From the NCBI GenBank assembly GCA_045114455.1, contig JBGUKN010000063.1:1-27985 (forward strand): 27,985 nucleotides of DNA. The letters run 5' to 3'. This stretch comes from UBA1732 sp045114455. Lineage in GTDB: Bacteria > Verrucomicrobiota > Lentisphaeria > Victivallales > UBA1829. The notes beneath the pieces are model-generated. The model did not search any database, was not told where the DNA came from, and saw nothing but the letters and a program-made list of their open reading frames with translations. Positions 15,604 to 23,345 of this stretch are shown piece after piece. A program made the position numbers and the translations under genes. Numbering within the stretch: the stretch's first letter is position 1; the number at the start of each line of letters is the position of its first letter.

Positions 15604-17087
15604 GAATACGACACATTCTTTCCGCTGTATTTCTCGCGCTCGCCGCGCCGGTCTATTTTTCTTCATCGTCCGCGGCGGACGCGCAGTTCATGCACCCGGA
15701 CGCAGAGGTGCGGAAGACGTATCCGATCCTCTCGAAATTCAACGCCGGGCGCGCGCCATCCGAACGCATCCTGAAGCGCGGCGACCGCGACATCTACGCG
15801 ATCCTGCACTTTGGGCCGAACACGTTCTACGACAGGGAATGGGGCTACGGCGACGAGGATCCGCAGCGGTTCGCGCCGACCGAGTTCGACGCCGAGCAGA
15901 TCGTGCGGGCGTGCCGGGACGGCGGTATCACCGGCATCATCATCGTCTGCAAGCACCACGACGGCCTGTGCCTCTGGCCGACCAAGACCACCGAACACAA
16001 CATCACGAAGACGAAATTCCGCGACGGCAAGGGCGATTACGTGAAGGAAATGGCCGACGCCTGCCGCAAGTACGGACTCGACGTCGGGTTCTATGTCTCG
16101 CCGTGGGACCGCAACAACGCGAAATACGGCACGCCCGACTATCTGCCCATCTTCCAGGAACAGCTCCGCGAGATCCTGACCAACTACGGCCCGGCGTTCG
16201 AGCTCTTCCTCGACGGCGCGAACGGCGGCGACGGCTACTACGGCGGCGCGCGCGAACGCCGCAACATCGACCATCGCACCTACTACGACTGGGTCCATAC
16301 CTGGCAGCTCGTCCGCGAGCTCCAGCCCGGCGCGGCGATCTTCAGCGACGTTGGCCCGGACGTCCGCTGGATCGGCAACGAACAGGGATTCGCGGGCGAG
16401 GAATCGTTCGGTTCCTGGACGCCGCGCGCTCCCCGGTGGCAGCAGGGCGAGCCAATGCCCGGATTCTGCGAGTTCGCCGACAACCCGAACGGGCAGAAGG
16501 ACGGCGTGTTCTACATGCCCGGCGACTGCGACGTGGCGTTCCGTCCGAACTGGTTCTACCACGCCTACGACGACAACAACCAGAAGAGCGTGGCGCACCT
16601 CGTCCGCATCTACCTGCGGTCGGTCGGCTGCGGCGCGTACATGAACCTCGGCGTGGCGCCGGACAAGCGCGGCCTGATCCACGAGAACGATGTAAAACGC
16701 CTGAAGGAGTTCAAGTCTGCAATCGATTCTCTGTACGAAAACAAGGTCTTCGGCGACGAAGTGAAGCTCGAAAACGGTGTCGGCACGGTTGAATTCGGCG
16801 GCACGAAGAAGCTGAACTTCCTCAAGATCGCCGAATTCCTTTCCACCACGCAGGGCGAACTCGTCTCCGGCTACGAAGTCGACATCCGCAGGGACGGCGG
16901 CAAATGGGAAACGGTCCTCAGAGGACAGGCGGTCGGGCTCAAACGTCTGAAACCGATTCCGACGCAGGACTGCGACGCGGTCCGGATCCGCATCACGGAG
17001 AGCTCCGCCCAGGTCGAAAAGCTGAAGTTCTCCGGCTATCTCGCCCCGGAACGCCTCATCGGCGCCGGCTCCTCTTCCCTCAGATAA
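15600..17087 (+). CDS. Secreted GH29 alpha-L-fucosidase
   Basis: 495 residues. The start overlaps the previous stop (ATGA), and the N-terminus is a Sec signal (HILSAVFLALAAPVYF, cleavage near SSAADA). GH29 landmarks are clear: AILHFGPNTFYDREWGYG, the VCKHHDGLCLWPTKTTEHN strand-loop, VGFYVSPWDRNN, and the nucleophile Asp205 in ELFLDGANGG. The HHDG and lack of the classic GH29-A ending favour the alpha-1,3/1,4-type (GH29-B-like) group, but this is tentative. After ~residue 375 a beta-rich C-terminal domain (VEFGGTKKLNFLKIAEFL ... VEKLKFSGYL) resembles a discoidin-like fold. The enzyme removes L-fucose from glycans such as mucin, Lewis antigens or plant xyloglucan. Together with the GH2 pair it fits breakdown of fucosylated galactosides. 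Its 3' end overlaps the convergent sulfur-redox gene by 8 bases. Confidence 0.9.
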   Translation: MRIRHILSAVFLALAAPVYFSSSSAADAQFMHPDAEVRKTYPILSKFNAGRAPSERILKRGDRDIYAILHFGPNTFYDREWGYGDEDPQRFAPTEFDAEQIVRACRDGGITGIIIVCKHHDGLCLWPTKTTEHNITKTKFRDGKGDYVKEMADACRKYGLDVGFYVSPWDRNNAKYGTPDYLPIFQEQLREILTNYGPAFELFLDGANGGDGYYGGARERRNIDHRTYYDWVHTWQLVRELQPGAAIFSDVGPDVRWIGNEQGFAGEESFGSWTPRAPRWQQGEPMPGFCEFADNPNGQKDGVFYMPGDCDVAFRPNWFYHAYDDNNQKSVAHLVRIYLRSVGCGAYMNLGVAPDKRGLIHENDVKRLKEFKSAIDSLYENKVFGDEVKLENGVGTVEFGGTKKLNFLKIAEFLSTTQGELVSGYEVDIRRDGGKWETVLRGQAVGLKRLKPIPTQDCDAVRIRITESSAQVEKLKFSGYLAPERLIGAGSSSLR

Positions 17088-19500
17088 AGAGCGTGGTCCC
17101 GCTGGACTTCACGAGTTCGGCGAAGGTCGCGACGCCCGCCACTTCGTCGACATCATTCAGCTCCTCGCGCGTGATGCCCATCACGTCCATCGCCATGTCG
17201 CACGCGACGAACCGGACTCCCGTCTCGCGCGCGGACCGGATCAGCTCCGGCAGGCTCAGCACATGTTTCCGGTTCATCACGGACTTCATCATGGCGGACC
17301 CCATGCCCATCATGTTGAGCTTGGAGAGCGCGAGCTGTTCCGGTCCCTTCGGGAGCATGAACCCGAACATCCGCGAGACGAAATCCTTCTTTACCGCGGG
17401 CGCGGGATTTTTGCGGAGGACGCTCAGCCCCCAGAACGTGAAGAACATGCTGACCTTCATCCCGGCGGCGGACAGGCCGTTCGCGAGGATGAACGCCGCC
17501 ATTGCCCGGTCGAAATCGTTGCTGAACACCACGATCGCCGCCGACTGGCCTGCCCGCGGGTTCCCCTGCCCCGCCGGGGCGTTTCCGTTCCCGTTTTCCG
17601 TGCCGCCGCCGATGACGTCGGCTTCGATCCAGGTCTCAACGCGGGCGAGATTCCGCACGGCGCAGCCGGACCCCCTCGCCCAGTTCAGCAGGTCGCCCTC
17701 GAACGTCGACGGCGCGAGCAGATGGACGCCTCCGCCCGCCGGAACGTCTTTCATGGCTGCCTTCAGCTTCACGACCGGACCGGGACACGGCAGCGTCCGC
17801 ACGTCCAGTTTCTTCAGCTCGGCGGACACGCCAGGCGCGACAGGCTTGCTTTCCACAGTCTTCTGAACGGCGGGCTTTTTCGGTTCGCGGTGGAACATCT
17901 TCCACGCCAGCCAGCCGCCGGAGAGGTTCGCAGCGTGGAATCCGTTCTGTTTCAGGATGCGTTCCGCCAGATATCCGCGCAGTCCGACCTGGCAGCACGT
18001 CACGACCAGGCGCGTCTTATCCAGTTCGTTCAAGCGGTCCCTTATCTGCCCGAGCGGAATATTGACCGCGCCGGGGATCGCGCCGAGATCGTGCTCGTCC
18101 GGTTCGCGCACGTCGACGACCTGGGCGTCCTCCGGGATCGCATCGGCATAGACCACGTTGCTCTTCCCGGTCAGGATGTCCTCCGCCACGAATCCGGCGA
18201 AGTTCACCGGGTCCTTCGCCGAGCTGTACGGCGGCGCGTAGGCGAGTTCGAGCTCGCCAAGTTGCGGCGCTTTCAGTCCGTTCCGCATGGCCTGCCCGAT
18301 CGTGTCGATGCGCTTGTCCACGCCCTTCGCGCCCACGATCTGCGCGCCGTAGATCGCGCCGTCGTCGCCGAAAATCAGCTTCAGCGTCAGGCGCGCGCCG
18401 CCCGGATAATATGAGGCGTTCGATGCCGGGTGGATGTAGAGTTTGTGGCAGGGCTTTCCCATGTCCTTCAAACGTCCTTCGGTCAGGCCGACCGCACCCG
18501 CGCTTAGACGCCCGACCTTCACGATGCTCGTGCCGAAACTGCCCCTGTAGACCGACTTCCCGCCGCAGATGTTGTCCGCCGCGATGCGCCCCTGCTTGTT
18601 CGCCGGACCCGCCAGCGGAATGGCGGTCTTGCCGCCGAAAACAGGTTCCGCGACCTCGACGGCGTCGCCCGCGGCGAAGATGTCGGGATCGGACGTGCGG
18701 AGATGTTCGTCCACGACGATATGCCCGCGCGGACCGCATTCCAGTCCGGCGGCCGCGGCGATGGCGGTGTTCGGGCGCACCCCGGTCGAAACGATCGCGA
18801 GGTCGGTTTCGATCTTCGAACCGTCGTCCAGCTCCATCTCCACGCAGTCCAAATGTTCTTGATACCGTTTAACCTGACGCCCGAAGCGGACGTCGATCCC
18901 GGCGGACGCGAGTTCGTCCGCGAGGGCGCCGGCCATTTCATGGTCGAGCGTCGGCAGGACGTGCTCTCCTCGCTGAACGACCGTCACGGACAGGCCGCGT
19001 TCCCGGAGGTTTTCCGCCGCCTCCAGCCCGATGAACCCTGCTCCGACGACCACGGCGCGTTTCGCTCCGGGCAGACGCTTCAGCGCGCGGTCCATGTCAT
19101 GGATTGTCCACAGGTGCGTCACATGCGGATATTGGTCTTCGGGGAAAGACTCGCCCGTGGGAGTCGCGCCGACCGCCAGCAGGAGTTTGTCGTAAGTCTC
19201 CGTGTATTCGCCGTCCGCGCGGCGGATCGTCAGCGTTTTGTTCGCGCGGTCGATCTTCTCGGCCTCGTTTCCGGTGCGCACGTCGATGCGGAACCACGAC
19301 GCGAACTTCTCCGGCGTCATGACCAGCAGGTCGTCGCGTTCCGGGATGACGCCGCCCAGATGGTACGGCAGTCCGCAGTTCGCATAGGATATGAATGCGC
19401 CCTTTTCGAGCAGAATGATCTCGGCGGATTCGTCCAGGCGGCGCAATCTCGCCGCGGCGCTGGCTCCGGCGGCGACGCCGCCCACGATGATGACTTTCAT
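17080..19500 (-). CDS. CoA-disulfide reductase / rhodanese / TusA / DsrE fusion
   Basis: 806 residues, with GGGGAG 9 bases upstream of the ATG. Domains in order: FAD/NAD(P) oxidoreductase (~1-325) with GGVAAGAS, the redox Cys42 in SYANCGLPY, VVVGAGFIGLEAAEN and FAAGDAVEV; dimerisation domain (~330-440, ending AYAPPYSSAKDPVNFAG); rhodanese (~455-535) with TCCQVGLRGY (Cys near 501-502); TusA/SirA (~565-635) with LPCPGPV (Cys572); and DsrE-like (~650-806) with CDMAMDVMGI. A Gly/Asn-rich linker separates the last two. CoA-disulfide reductase-rhodanese proteins reduce CoA disulfides, persulfides or polysulfide; TusA and DsrE relay sulfane sulfur. The fusion should therefore pass persulfide sulfur between linked domains in the cytosol. 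It is divergent from a LacI regulator and converges on the GH29 gene. Confidence 0.92.
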   Translation of the reverse strand: MKVIIVGGVAAGASAAARLRRLDESAEIILLEKGAFISYANCGLPYHLGGVIPERDDLLVMTPEKFASWFRIDVRTGNEAEKIDRANKTLTIRRADGEYTETYDKLLLAVGATPTGESFPEDQYPHVTHLWTIHDMDRALKRLPGAKRAVVVGAGFIGLEAAENLRERGLSVTVVQRGEHVLPTLDHEMAGALADELASAGIDVRFGRQVKRYQEHLDCVEMELDDGSKIETDLAIVSTGVRPNTAIAAAAGLECGPRGHIVVDEHLRTSDPDIFAAGDAVEVAEPVFGGKTAIPLAGPANKQGRIAADNICGGKSVYRGSFGTSIVKVGRLSAGAVGLTEGRLKDMGKPCHKLYIHPASNASYYPGGARLTLKLIFGDDGAIYGAQIVGAKGVDKRIDTIGQAMRNGLKAPQLGELELAYAPPYSSAKDPVNFAGFVAEDILTGKSNVVYADAIPEDAQVVDVREPDEHDLGAIPGAVNIPLGQIRDRLNELDKTRLVVTCCQVGLRGYLAERILKQNGFHAANLSGGWLAWKMFHREPKKPAVQKTVESKPVAPGVSAELKKLDVRTLPCPGPVVKLKAAMKDVPAGGGVHLLAPSTFEGDLLNWARGSGCAVRNLARVETWIEADVIGGGTENGNGNAPAGQGNPRAGQSAAIVVFSNDFDRAMAAFILANGLSAAGMKVSMFFTFWGLSVLRKNPAPAVKKDFVSRMFGFMLPKGPEQLALSKLNMMGMGSAMMKSVMNRKHVLSLPELIRSARETGVRFVACDMAMDVMGITREELNDVDEVAGVATFAELVKSSGTTLFI

Positions 19501-19563
19501 AGGATTCTTCTCCCCAGGTTAAACTGTGCCTGCTCTGATGGAAACATGGCTTGAGGCCTGTTC

Positions 19564-19578
19564 ATTACGTTCTGTAAT
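19564..19578. repeat. Inverted repeat ATTAC-N5-GTAAT at the sulfur-redox promoter
   Basis: ATTAC (19564-19568) and GTAAT (19574-19578) are perfect complements and cover the start site and the edge of the -10 of the minus-strand promoter. A dimeric repressor site is the simplest reading; the regulator is unknown. Confidence 0.4.
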
Positions 19579-19604
19579 ATATCCCGATGCGTCCGCATTA
19601 TCAA
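19576..19604 (-). promoter_or_regulatory. Sigma-70-type promoter of the sulfur-redox fusion gene
   Basis: On the minus strand TTGATA (19604-19599), 17 bp, TATATT (19581-19576). The start would lie near 19569, leaving a ~69-base leader before the ATG at 19500. Confidence 0.6.
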
Positions 19605-19684
19605 GCCTGATTCCTCTTTTTTTCCGTCTTCCCGTTTTTTATTTGCGAATTCGAAAAAAGTTATTGTTTTTATTGACTTATCTC

Positions 19685-19712
19685 TTGATTTTTGATCTTT
19701 TTACGTTACATT
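19685..19712 (+). promoter_or_regulatory. Possible promoter of the LacI-family gene
   Basis: TTGATT (19685-19690), 16 bp, TACATT (19707-19712) in a very AT-rich stretch. CGTTA (19704-19708) and TAACG (19721-19725) form an inverted repeat around the expected start and could be an autoregulatory site. The match is only moderate. Confidence 0.35.
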
Positions 19713-19765
19713 AACCGCAATAACGCATTCGGAATAACGAAACTTTCACGATAAGGAATCCTGCC

Positions 19766-20863
19766 ATGAAGAAACAGAAGACCACGCTCCGCGACATCGC
19801 AAAAGCCGCAAACGTCTCTATGATGAGCGTTTCCCGCGCGCTCCGCGGCGGCGCCGGGGTGAGCGACGATCTCCGCATGCGGATCACCCGTCTTGCCGAA
19901 GAGCTCGGCTACGTTCCGAACCGTCTTTCCTACGAACTCGGACAGCAGAAGAACTCCATGACGGTCGGCGTCGTGATCCCGCACTTCGGCAACTCTTTCT
20001 TCACGAGCATCCTGCAGCAGATCGAATCGACGTTTTTCACGCACGGATATCGGATCCTCCTCGCATGCAGTTTCAACAACCCGATCAAGGAATTCCACGA
20101 TATTTCGGCTCTTCTCGAACGCCAGGTCGACGGCATCATCTGGGCGCCGGTCGTCTACGACGAGGGACGCCGCGCGGCGGAGCTCATTATGAAGCAGAAT
20201 TGCCCGCTGGTCTTCATCGACCGCAAGATCCCCGGCATCAACACCGACTCCGTGGTCGTCGACGACCGCCACGGCGCGCTCTCCGCCATGCGCCACCTCA
20301 CCAGCATGGGACTCCGCAAGATCGCGTATTTCGGCGCGCGCCTGGACTCCTATGTGACGCAGGAACGCCGCTCCGGGTACCTCGCGGGTCTCCGCGAGGC
20401 CGGGATCGAAGTGCGCGGCGAATGGATGTTCCGCACCGGCAACGACATGATCGCCGGGCAGAGCGCGGTGGCGCAGCTTCTGGAACAGAAGGAGCCAGTG
20501 GAGGCGATCTTCTGCTTCAACGACATGCTTGCGGTCGGCACGGAGCTGGAACTCCTGAGCCGGGGCATCCGCATCCCGGAAGACATCATGCTCGTCGGGT
20601 TCGGAGGCGTCTTCGAGAGCGGCATCGTGCGTGTCCCGATCACCAGCGTGCATCAGGATGAAAATGCCCTGGCGAACGCCGCCGCGGAACTTCTTCTCAC
20701 GCGCATGAACAATCCGAACATGAAACTCCCTTCCGTGGAGCGCGTCATCCCGACCAGCCTGATTGTGCGCGAATCGACCCAGCGTCCTTCTTCCCCGAAC
20801 AAACCGGTGAAGTCCGAAGCCGTCCCCGCCGAGAAGAATACGGCAAAGAGCAAGTTGCGTTAA
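19766..20863 (+). CDS. LacI-family transcriptional regulator
   Basis: 365 residues with AAGGAA (19753-19758) 7 bases before the ATG. The N-terminal helix-turn-helix and hinge are typical (TTLRDIAKAANVSMMSVSRAL at ~6-26, then ELGYVPNRLSYELGQ), followed by a periplasmic-binding-protein-like ligand domain starting VGVVIPHFGNSFFTSIL. AIFCFNDMLAVGTELEL and GFGGVFESGIVRVPITSVHQD are family signatures. The last ~35 residues are Lys/Pro/Ser-rich and probably disordered, an extra tail relative to LacI/PurR. Such proteins usually bind a sugar or nucleoside and control nearby or distant catabolic genes. The gene is flanked by a divergent sulfur-redox gene and a convergent acetyltransferase gene, so its target is not obvious; the glycosidase operon ~3 kb away is a possible one. 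Confidence 0.92.
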   Translation: MKKQKTTLRDIAKAANVSMMSVSRALRGGAGVSDDLRMRITRLAEELGYVPNRLSYELGQQKNSMTVGVVIPHFGNSFFTSILQQIESTFFTHGYRILLACSFNNPIKEFHDISALLERQVDGIIWAPVVYDEGRRAAELIMKQNCPLVFIDRKIPGINTDSVVVDDRHGALSAMRHLTSMGLRKIAYFGARLDSYVTQERRSGYLAGLREAGIEVRGEWMFRTGNDMIAGQSAVAQLLEQKEPVEAIFCFNDMLAVGTELELLSRGIRIPEDIMLVGFGGVFESGIVRVPITSVHQDENALANAAAELLLTRMNNPNMKLPSVERVIPTSLIVRESTQRPSSPNKPVKSEAVPAEKNTAKSKLR

Positions 20864-20890
20864 ACGGACGTTCGGCCGGACGCGAAAGCG

Positions 20891-21391
20891 TTACGACAGG
20901 CGTTTCTCCATGACATAGTCGTCCATGAAGAACCCGCCGCCGATATCGTTTTTAACGGATTCGACGGTTTCGAACCCGTTTTTGAGGTACACGGAGATCG
21001 CGCGTTCATTGTGCTTGTTCACGTTCAGCTGGAGCTTCCTGAATCCGGCGGCCCGGCAGACGTCCGAAGCGTAGTCCAGCATTATCCGTCCGAGCCCCTT
21101 CCCGTGGCACGAGGTCAGCAGATACACCTTGTGCAGTTTCGCCGTGTCGTCATGGTACGGCGACCAGGAGATATAGCCCGACGGCGCGCCGTCCACGAGA
21201 AGCGCGGCGAATCTGTAGCCTTCGCGCAGTTCGCGTTCCATGACCTCCGGCGCGTACATCATATCCATCATGTAGGGGATCTGTTCCGGGGGCAGGATCG
21301 GGGCGAACGTCTTCGGCCAGACTTCGGCTGCGATGTCGCGCACGATCTGAAGGCTTTCCGGGGTATCGAGCGTTAAAAATGACGTTTTCAT
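20891..21391 (-). CDS. GNAT-family N-acetyltransferase
   Basis: 166 residues. The acetyl-CoA binding loop is visible (HGKGLGRIMLDYA), preceded by the strand KLHKVYLLTSC and followed by KLQLNVNKHNERAISVYLKNGF, the usual GNAT motif B region. The N-terminal LPPEQIPYMMDMMYAPE segment is common in a RimI-like subgroup whose substrates are unknown. It would transfer an acetyl group to an amine of a small molecule or protein in the cytosol. Its ATG overlaps the recN stop by four bases, so it is likely translated from the recN message. The gene ends 27 bases from the convergent LacI gene, with no strong terminator visible between them. Confidence 0.88.
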   Translation of the reverse strand: MKTSFLTLDTPESLQIVRDIAAEVWPKTFAPILPPEQIPYMMDMMYAPEVMERELREGYRFAALLVDGAPSGYISWSPYHDDTAKLHKVYLLTSCHGKGLGRIMLDYASDVCRAAGFRKLQLNVNKHNERAISVYLKNGFETVESVKNDIGGGFFMDDYVMEKRLS

Positions 21392-23067
21392 TTCTTCTTA
21401 TGCGCCTTTCCCGCCTGTTTGAGCATGTTTTCCGCATGGGCTGACGCGGATTCGCCGCCGCCGAGCATGCGGGCGATCTCCTTCACGCGGGCCGCATCGT
21501 CGAGCCTCCGGATGCCGGACAGGGTACGGCCGTCGACGACGCGTTTGGATACGCGGAAATGCGTGTCCGCGCAGACCGCCACCTGCGCCAGATGCGAGAT
21601 GGAAATGATTTGCTTGCAGCGTCCGAGCAGGGCAAGCTCCTCCCCGACCCGGCACGCCGTCTCGCCGCCGATATTCGCGTCGATCTCGTCGAACACCAGG
21701 ACCGGGATCTCGTCGACTTCCGCCAGGACGGTTTTCACTGCCAGCATCACGCGCGCCACTTCGCCGCTGCTGGCGACGTCGCGGAGCGGGATCATCGGGA
21801 CGCCCGGATTCGCGGAAAAGAGGAATGTGACGGCGTCGGTCCCGAGGGGGCCTTCCTTCGCGCCGGAGAAATCAAGCTGATAGGCTGCCTTCAGGAATCC
21901 AAGTTTGCGCGTTTCCTTCGAGAGCGCGTCCTCGAGTTTTTCCGCGGCGGCCCTGCGCTTTTCGCCGAGACGCGCGGCGGCGGCCCGGTATTGTTCGAGC
22001 GCTTCGGCTTCCTGTTTCTCGAATTCCACGCGGCGGAGCTCGGCGTCGTCGAATGCCGCGACGCGTTCCCGGACGTGTTCGAGGTGCGCCAGAACGTTGT
22101 CGAGCGTCGGGCCGTAGCGCCGTTTCAGCGTCTGGAGCAGGCGCATGCGCTCCTCCATCTCCTGAAATTCCCGTTCGTCGACATCGACCTCGGATGCGAA
22201 TGTCGCCAGATCGGAGGAGAGCTCGTCGACGGCATCCTTCGCGCCGTCGAGCGCGGCCAGAAAGGATTCCGCTTTCTCCGGCACGATGCGTTCCAGCCCG
22301 CGCAGGATCCGCCGGCAGTCGGCGAACCGCTGGGAAATGCTGTCCTCTCCGTCCGTCAGCCCGCCGCACACCTGCGATGCCAGCTCGATCACGCTGCGCG
22401 AGTTCGCGGCGAGATCGTGGCGGGCGGTAAGTTCGTCGTCCTCGCCCGGGCGAACCCCGGCGCGTTCGATCTCTTCGCAGTCGCGGCGGAGCCGGGCGGC
22501 TTCCTCCGGCGACGGCAGGGACACGGCGAACGCCTCCTTCTCCTGCCGGACGGATGCAAGGCGTTCCCAGCGCTGCCGGACGTCGTTCCGTTCGTCCTGA
22601 AGCCCGGCGAAACGGTCCAGGACATCGAGCTGGTTTGCAGAATCAAGGATCGCGGCGTTTTCGTTTGCCGCGTGAACGTCGACCATTGCCGATGCGATGG
22701 CGCGGAGCACGTTCAGGTTCACGGCCGATCCGTTCACGAAATTGCGGGACGAACTGTGCGTGATCACGCGCCGGACGAGGATTCCGTCCGGTTCGTCTTC
22801 CCGGACCAGTGAGTTTTCCGCGAGGAAGGAGCGGAGTCCCGGCAGCGCTCCGGGCGCAAGCGTGAACCCGGCAGAGATCTCGCAATGGTCCGCGCCGATG
22901 CGGATCGCGGACTTGTCGGCGCGGTTCCCGAGCAGAAGGCCGAGCGCGCCCATGATGACGGATTTTCCCGCGCCGGTCTCGCCGGTGATGACATTGAACG
23001 AGGGGCCGAATTCGATTTCGGCCTCCTCCACGATGGCAAGGTTTTGTACGGACAGCCAGTTAAGCAT
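21388..23067 (-). CDS. recN: DNA repair protein RecN
   Basis: 559 residues from the ATG at 23067, which gives the family's normal start (MLNWLSVQNLAIVEEAEIEFG). A GTG 33 codons upstream is possible but adds an unconserved basic stretch and coincides with the inferred transcription start. Walker A is GETGAGKS (29-36); the central ~200-340 is a charged coiled coil; Walker B is VLVFDEID (~456-463), preceded by ASSGEVARVMLAVK. RecN is an SMC-like ATPase that acts early in double-strand break repair by holding DNA ends in the RecBCD or RecFOR pathways. The usual Shine-Dalgarno is hard to see before this start. The GNAT gene is coupled downstream. Length is normal (E. coli 553). Confidence 0.95.
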   Translation of the reverse strand: MLNWLSVQNLAIVEEAEIEFGPSFNVITGETGAGKSVIMGALGLLLGNRADKSAIRIGADHCEISAGFTLAPGALPGLRSFLAENSLVREDEPDGILVRRVITHSSSRNFVNGSAVNLNVLRAIASAMVDVHAANENAAILDSANQLDVLDRFAGLQDERNDVRQRWERLASVRQEKEAFAVSLPSPEEAARLRRDCEEIERAGVRPGEDDELTARHDLAANSRSVIELASQVCGGLTDGEDSISQRFADCRRILRGLERIVPEKAESFLAALDGAKDAVDELSSDLATFASEVDVDEREFQEMEERMRLLQTLKRRYGPTLDNVLAHLEHVRERVAAFDDAELRRVEFEKQEAEALEQYRAAAARLGEKRRAAAEKLEDALSKETRKLGFLKAAYQLDFSGAKEGPLGTDAVTFLFSANPGVPMIPLRDVASSGEVARVMLAVKTVLAEVDEIPVLVFDEIDANIGGETACRVGEELALLGRCKQIISISHLAQVAVCADTHFRVSKRVVDGRTLSGIRRLDDAARVKEIARMLGGGESASAHAENMLKQAGKAHKKK

Positions 23068-23170
23068 GACAAATCGGAAGAATGGATCCTCAGTCCGGGG
23101 CGCCGGAGCGGCCTGAAGGCGTCCGGCAGTACGGAGGATCGCACGGTTGTTCTTTGTTTTTTTCACAAAA

Positions 23171-23198
23171 AAGATACGTCTTTCCGGCGAAAAATCAA
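23171..23198 (-). promoter_or_regulatory. Possible promoter of recN
   Basis: On the minus strand TTGATT (23198-23193), 16 bp, TATCTT (23176-23171); start near 23164 and leader of ~97 bases to the chosen ATG. The -10 is a moderate match. No SOS (LexA-type) box is recognised. Confidence 0.35.
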
Positions 23199-23238
23199 TT
23201 CAAACCGCGAAAAAAAACAAAAAAAACACGTTCGCGCC

Positions 23239-23267
23239 TTGAAAACATTAGTGGACGAAGCTAAATT
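23239..23267 (+). promoter_or_regulatory. Sigma-70-type promoter of the nth operon
   Basis: TTGAAA (23239-23244), 17 bp, TAAATT (23262-23267); start near 23274, leader of ~72 bases. It follows an A-rich tract (23209-23226) that could act as an upstream element. Confidence 0.55.
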
Positions 23268-23345
23268 TCTTAGACGTTCTTACACACCCGAAACATACGG
23301 ACCGCGCTTCGCCCCGCGAACCGTGCGGTCTCTTCCTGTATCCAT

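Noticed and set aside
19526..19714. Small GTG-started frame of 62 codons with a hydrophobic C-terminal half
   Set aside because: It covers the inferred promoters of both flanking divergent genes, has no good Shine-Dalgarno, and its hydrophobic part is what an AT-rich stretch would encode by chance.
23068..23166. N-terminal extension of RecN from an upstream GTG
   Set aside because: The extra 33 residues are basic and unlike the family, whose start motif matches the ATG at 23067; the inferred transcription start lies about at the GTG.
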